Source: Stieleria mannarensis (GTDB taxonomy: Bacteria > Planctomycetota > Planctomycetia > Pirellulales > Pirellulaceae). From it: 64,000 nt of DNA. Below are positions 57,801-63,800 of the stretch, piece by piece. The stretch covers positions 62,001 to 126,000 of the forward strand of contig NZ_JACEHH010000007.1 of NCBI RefSeq assembly GCF_014154935.1, given 5' to 3'. Position numbers and translations under genes: made by a program. The notes beneath the pieces are model-generated. The model had not been told where the DNA came from. It saw nothing but the letters and a program-made list of their open reading frames with translations, and did no database searches. Numbering within the stretch: position 1 is the stretch's first letter; each line of letters begins with the position of its first letter.

Positions 57801-60800
57801 GTGTTGGCACTCGAAACGTAAATCACCTCGCCGATCGGCACGACGCCGACGTTGTCGCCGACCAACAGATAATTGTCCGGATTCAAAACCGATGCCGCTT
57901 CGCCACCGACGCCGGTAAACATTTGCTGGTCGAAGGTCACCGTCAGGGTCGAAATCGGCAAGACCGCGATTCCGTTGGCCGGCGGATTCGTCGCAATCAC
58001 CAGCGGTGCGACCGCCGGATTCAAAACATCGACCTGATCGGATTGGCTGACCAACACGCGGCCATCAGACGTTGTGACGACGACATCGCCACGCGTTCCG
58101 CCATCGGCAACGGTGACGCGTCGCAGAGTCGCGGTGTCCACCATGGTCAACTCGCTTCCCGGATGATCGTTTGAGCCCTGGTTGTGCGAAACGAACAGCA
58201 ACCCATCCAACTCGGTTCCCACCTGACCGAACGACAGCGAATCGACCGGCGCATCGAAGTCGAGCATCAACTCGGCGCGTCGCTGCGGCGTGAACCGAAC
58301 CACCTGGCTGCGATCCGGCCAAGTCGTCGCCCACAGGTGGCCCTCGTTGTCAAAATCGAGCGAGGCGACGCGCAGATTGAGGTCGCGGTTGTATTGAGTG
58401 AAGGTCTCCGTTTCCGGATCGAAAACCAGCACGCCTCCCGGGCCGCCGTAGTTTCCGTTGACGCCACCGGACCAGACGACGCCCGAAGCGACGTAGATCA
58501 TGCCGGTGCCAGGTTCCACCGCCAATGCCATCGTGATACCGTCGCCGTGCTGGGCAACGATCGCTCCGGTATCGGGATCCAGCTGCAGCAACGGTCCGCC
58601 GCCGGTGGTTGCCCACAGCCGGCCTTGGGAATCAAATTCCATGTTGAAGACCGGATACGGCAGGGTGACCCACGCATTCAGGGCGTCGCCACCATCACGG
58701 CCGAAGCGGAACAACGAACTTCGACTCGGGCCGCCGCTGATGATGAACTCGCCGTCGGGTGTCTCGACGATCGCCATCGGGCCGATGTCGGCAAAACTCT
58801 GCTCGATTCCCGTCACAAAGGACCGTCCCACGAACGGCCGCAACACTTCGTCGTATTCCGGACGTGAGAACGTGATTTCGGCGGCCGGCACCAGCTGCTC
58901 GGCGATCGTGAACAACGGATTCGTCGACGGTTCCATCGTCGGCTCGGGAGGGATTCCGAAATTCGGCGGCGTCGTGTCGGGAACGGTTTGCGGGCCGCCA
59001 AGGTTGATGCTCGTCCCGTCGCTTTCGGCGCTGACTCCCGGTCCGGGGGATTGTTGATTGCCGGCGATGTCGGTCGCCAATGCCAAGAACTCGTAGGTCG
59101 AACCGGCGATTCCCTCGAACACCAACGATCCGGTCGCATCGGTCAATTGCCGCTGCCAAATTCGATAGTCTCCGCCATCGGTCGCGACATACAACGTCAC
59201 GTGCCGGAATCCCGATCCGTCGTCGTCGTCGGCCACCGACCAATCGACCAGATAATTGTCGTTTTGACCGGCGACCAACGAGACATCCAGTGCCGTACCG
59301 GGAGCGACCGCATCGACCTTTTGCGACAGCACGGGCGTGTCTTCCGGAGGCGCGTTGTTGAACAACACCCGCGCGCTCGCCGAGATCTCGCTGCCCGTTT
59401 CGGCCACGTCCGCATCAGGCAAAATCGTGTAGGAGACGAAGGCCGCACCGTCGCCCTGGGCGTTGTTGGGGGCCAGCAAGCCGCGCGTTTCGTCTTGCAA
59501 CAATTCACCCGTCAACGGATCGATCGCTTGCAGCAACCAGGTCGCCTGGCGGGCCACCTGATCCACCCCGGCGCTAACCCTCAGCAAGAATCCTTCGCTG
59601 TTGGTGAAGTCAAACTCGCCTTGGAACAACGCGCGATCCGAGGGGATGTGGACGTTGATCTTGCCGATGTTGATGTCACCGAGCCGGAACGAATAGATGT
59701 CCAGATCCTCATCCAATTCCGTGACCACGCGGACCTCTTGAACGTATTGCGACGCTTCGGGCGAATTGGCAAACGTGACCGTGTAGGGCAACCGCTGGGC
59801 CAGCGGCAACCAGCCTTCGGTGTCCACCGTCTGTGGCCCCGTGATCGAAGCGAGTCCCTGGTTCGCTTGACCGGCGAGAAATTGCGACAGATCCAACTGT
59901 GCAAACTCATCGCCGTCGACCGGTTGCGGCCCATTGATTTGATATTCCGGGGGAAGCCCCGCGCCGCGATCTTCGAACGCCATCCAGGGAACGTACACGC
60001 GGAACGACTCAAAATGCGTCTCGCTGGAAAGCCCCAAATCATAGTCTTCGAATTCACTGATCGCCGGGACCGGGATTTCGCCGTCATAACATCGGCTGCT
60101 GCGGGGATCATAGAATTCGACCTCACCCATTTGTCCCGCATCATGACCATACCACTCGCGGATCTGGTCAAAAAAGCCCAGTAGATCGCCGGAGCTGCGG
60201 ATCTCTTGCCCGGCCGGTCCGATCAAGATCCCAGAGGCGAGTGTCGACATCAGGCTGACGATTCGTTCCTGCTGGCGAATCGGTGGGATGCCCGCCTCGT
60301 CGCGTAGCAAACCACCTTCTTCCAGAGCGGCCAGGAACAGATTCCCCCAGTCCTCTCGATTGGCCGCCAGCGTGGTCAGCGCTGGTGTGACGCTACTGTC
60401 GTCATCGATGATCGCCTGTCGCAGCACTTCCGCTTCGCCGAGTGAATGGTTGATGAACTCCTGACGCGTCATCGCCGTCGCGGCCGCGGTCAAATGGAAC
60501 CGGAATGGAATGAACGGGATTTCGCATTCGCTGGGGACCGCTCCGGTCATGTTGTACAAATCCGCCAGCCCCGGATAGATCTTGTCCAGTCCCTCCGGTC
60601 CGTCGTCGAGCGCCCCTTCATCGGCCAGATCCGGAAAGGCCGCATAGACCTGGTTGACCAGTTGCTCCCACGCCCGGTCATGCAACTCTTCCAGCCCCGG
60701 GTAGGTCGAAACATTAAAACTAAAGCCGGTAAACCCGTTGGCGTCATGATCGAACAGGTAGCCCGGTGATCGGGAAGAATCAGCAAGGTCACCGGCATTG

Positions 60801-63800
60801 ATGACCGAATCGATCTCCGCCCAAGGCACGTCGTCGGCCCCGTCGGGTGCACCGCGAACATTCGAATTGAATCGCACGAATGGCAATCCATAGACGAACT
60901 CATTGGTCAGCATTTCCGGGATGCCGACTTCGAAATAAACGTACGGTGTGTCCAGGTTGGACACACTTTGCAACGCAACACTGTAGGTCCCGACCTCGCC
61001 GGCCAGGATCGTTCGCGGACCGCCGATGCCGATCGTGACATCTGGCTCAATGGCCTGTTCGATCAAAAAGCGATAGGGGACGACGGCCATCTCGTCGCCG
61101 GGATTGATCACGGCAACGTCATACAAGCCGTGGGTGGCATCGGTAAAATCAAACGTCGCAATGATCTTCGTCGAGTCGATGACTTCGTAATTGACCGGAA
61201 CAAACTCGTCGAAACCCGGTCGAATCAACTTGACCACCGCGTTCTCATGAAAACGCGCCCCTTCGATGGTCGTGGTGACAAACTTTGAATCACCCCCGAC
61301 GTCGGTGTTGATGTCCGTAATCACCAACGGCAACAGTTCTGCCAACAGGCGAATCGGTGTGTCGTCGGCGGGTTCATTGAATCCGCGTACTAAGACGTAG
61401 TAGGTGCCCGGACTGGTCGAGGGGATCACCGCTTGCAGATCGCTGTCAAGGCCGCCTTGATAGGCCGCATCGAACGCGGCGATCGTCGGCGCGGCGTCGT
61501 ACCGCAAGAACAACTCGTTGGCCGCCCCTTCCGCTTCGGTCGTCAACGACACCCGCAGGGTCTGGTCATGTGGAACGGTGATCTGGAACAACCGTGACTG
61601 TCCCGTCGACAAGGTCGTGTCCAGTGGCACGCCGAGTTGCAATTGGTCAACGGTAACCGCCAACGTTTCGGCCGACGCCAGGGTGTTGTTGGCGTCGAAT
61701 TCACGCTCGTATACTTGATTAAAAATATCGGTTCGCCCGATCACCCGGTATTGCCCCGGTGTCGCAGGCGGCAGCAGCGTGGTGAAGGATTGGGTGTAAC
61801 TTTCACCGGCCTGTAAGCTCCCCGAAAAACTCAATCGGCCCAGCGGCACATCGCCGATGTCCCACGTCGCATCGGTGGAAAGGTACAGCGTGTCCGACCA
61901 CGTGCCCGTTGCCGGTTCGGCGTCCGGATCGCTGGGGTCATTGCCGCTGAGATTGGCAACCGTCCAACTGACCGTCACCGGTTCACCCGACCGCGCGTCG
62001 GCCGGAACGTCGACACTGGTTACCTGCAAATCGGTTGGCGGCGGCAACTCAATGATGACCGGTGTGACGGTGTGCCGATCATTGTTCGTTTCGGCATCCA
62101 GCTCAAAGACCTCCCCGATCGTCGATTTCCGCGGCGGATCGGTGATCACAAACACGTAATACTCTTCGGTCTGGTCGGCGAATCCGCTCGGGGCACGATA
62201 GCTGCGTGTGACGTCATAGGTTCCTCCGGCCACCAATCCGCCCTCGTGCCGAATCGAACCGAGGAATCGATCGGCGCGGAGATCCAGGAATGGATCCCGC
62301 GAAAAATAGACCAAATCGTCCCAGTCGGGCTGCGTCGCCGGAGTCTCGCCGCCGAGGTTGCTGACCGTGTACGAAACATCAAACGTCTGGCCGGCCCGCA
62401 CACGTTCAGGCGCCGACAACGCGGTCACTTGCAAGTCCGGCGGTGTCGCCAGCGTCACATCCACGATCGACGAGATCGTATTGTTGCCTTCCTCCTGGTA
62501 CTCAAGCACGGCCCCCCGGGCCAGCAATCGTTGTGTTTCGCTCAGGCGATCAAACGAGGGTAGCCGCCGGGGCTCCTCAAAGCCGACGCCGCGATTGCCG
62601 AATCCGATGTTGCTGCCAGGGTACAGTCCCGAAGCGTACGCCGGCGAATCGGTCAGCACCAGCACATAAAAGTCGCCGTCGATTCCGTCGGGTATGCGAA
62701 CCTCGATCGACTCATTGTACGATTCACCAATTTCCAACACGCCGTCGTGCGACCGCTGGCCGATCATTGTGTCGAATCGATCCAGCGACGCGTCCCGCGA
62801 TAGAAACACGCGATCAACCCATGAATCCGTGCGCGTCGCGCGGGTGCCGGAATTGGTGACCAGGTAATCGATGGAGACCGTTTGGCCGGACGTCAGGCCT
62901 GTGGGAACGACCAAATCACTGATCACCAAGTCCGCTTCGTAGTAATCCACCGCGAAGGGCTGTGATTGGATGTTGTTGAAGGGATCGTCGTAGGCCCAGC
63001 GACTGAAGTAGCTGGTCAGATTGTCGTTGGTCCCGGTCTCGGCTGGCCACCAGCTCGTTTGGACGGTTTTTCCGTACTGGTTGTGATGATTCAGGTGAAC
63101 GTAGGCAAAGAAATCACCGCCGATGCCTTCGGGCAACCTGCCCGTGATCTCGACCGTGTACTGCTCGCCCGGCATCAACGGCTGGGCGTTGGACTTGACC
63201 GCACTGCCCAGCAGTGAAGCGCGGTGTGCAAGGAATTGAACGTCGGCGGAGATCCACACCGAATCAGACCAGTAATCCGTGCCCGGCCAAACCGGATGCG
63301 CGCCGGTATTTTCAACGGTGTATTGGATCGTAATTTCTTCGCCGCTTCGTGCGCCGGTCGGGACTTGAATGTCCACCACCTGCAAATCGGCCAGACGCGG
63401 TTCAACCAGACTGTCGGCGACCTTGGTGTTGTTCGATTCATCCGTTTCTCCGACCTGAAACCTGCCGTCGGTGACCACCACGATGTGGCTGCCACGCGCC
63501 GACGGAGTCAACGTGACGGTCACCGAATCACTGTAGGATTCCTTGTCGCCGAGGGCCGAATGGGGCACCGAAGCCAGTAGCAAGCTGTTGAACGTATTGG
63601 GAATCTGTGTGGGATCGTCAGTCAGCCAAATCTGATCCACCCAACTTCCTGACGCATCGCCTTTGCCCTGGTTGAAGACACTCCAATCAACGGTGTACTC
63701 CTCGCCGCCGATCCCGGTGGCCGCGACCGTGACGTCCTGGACCAACAAATCCGGGTCGGGCGTCGACAGTGCGATGATGTCGATCGCGCGAGCTTTATAA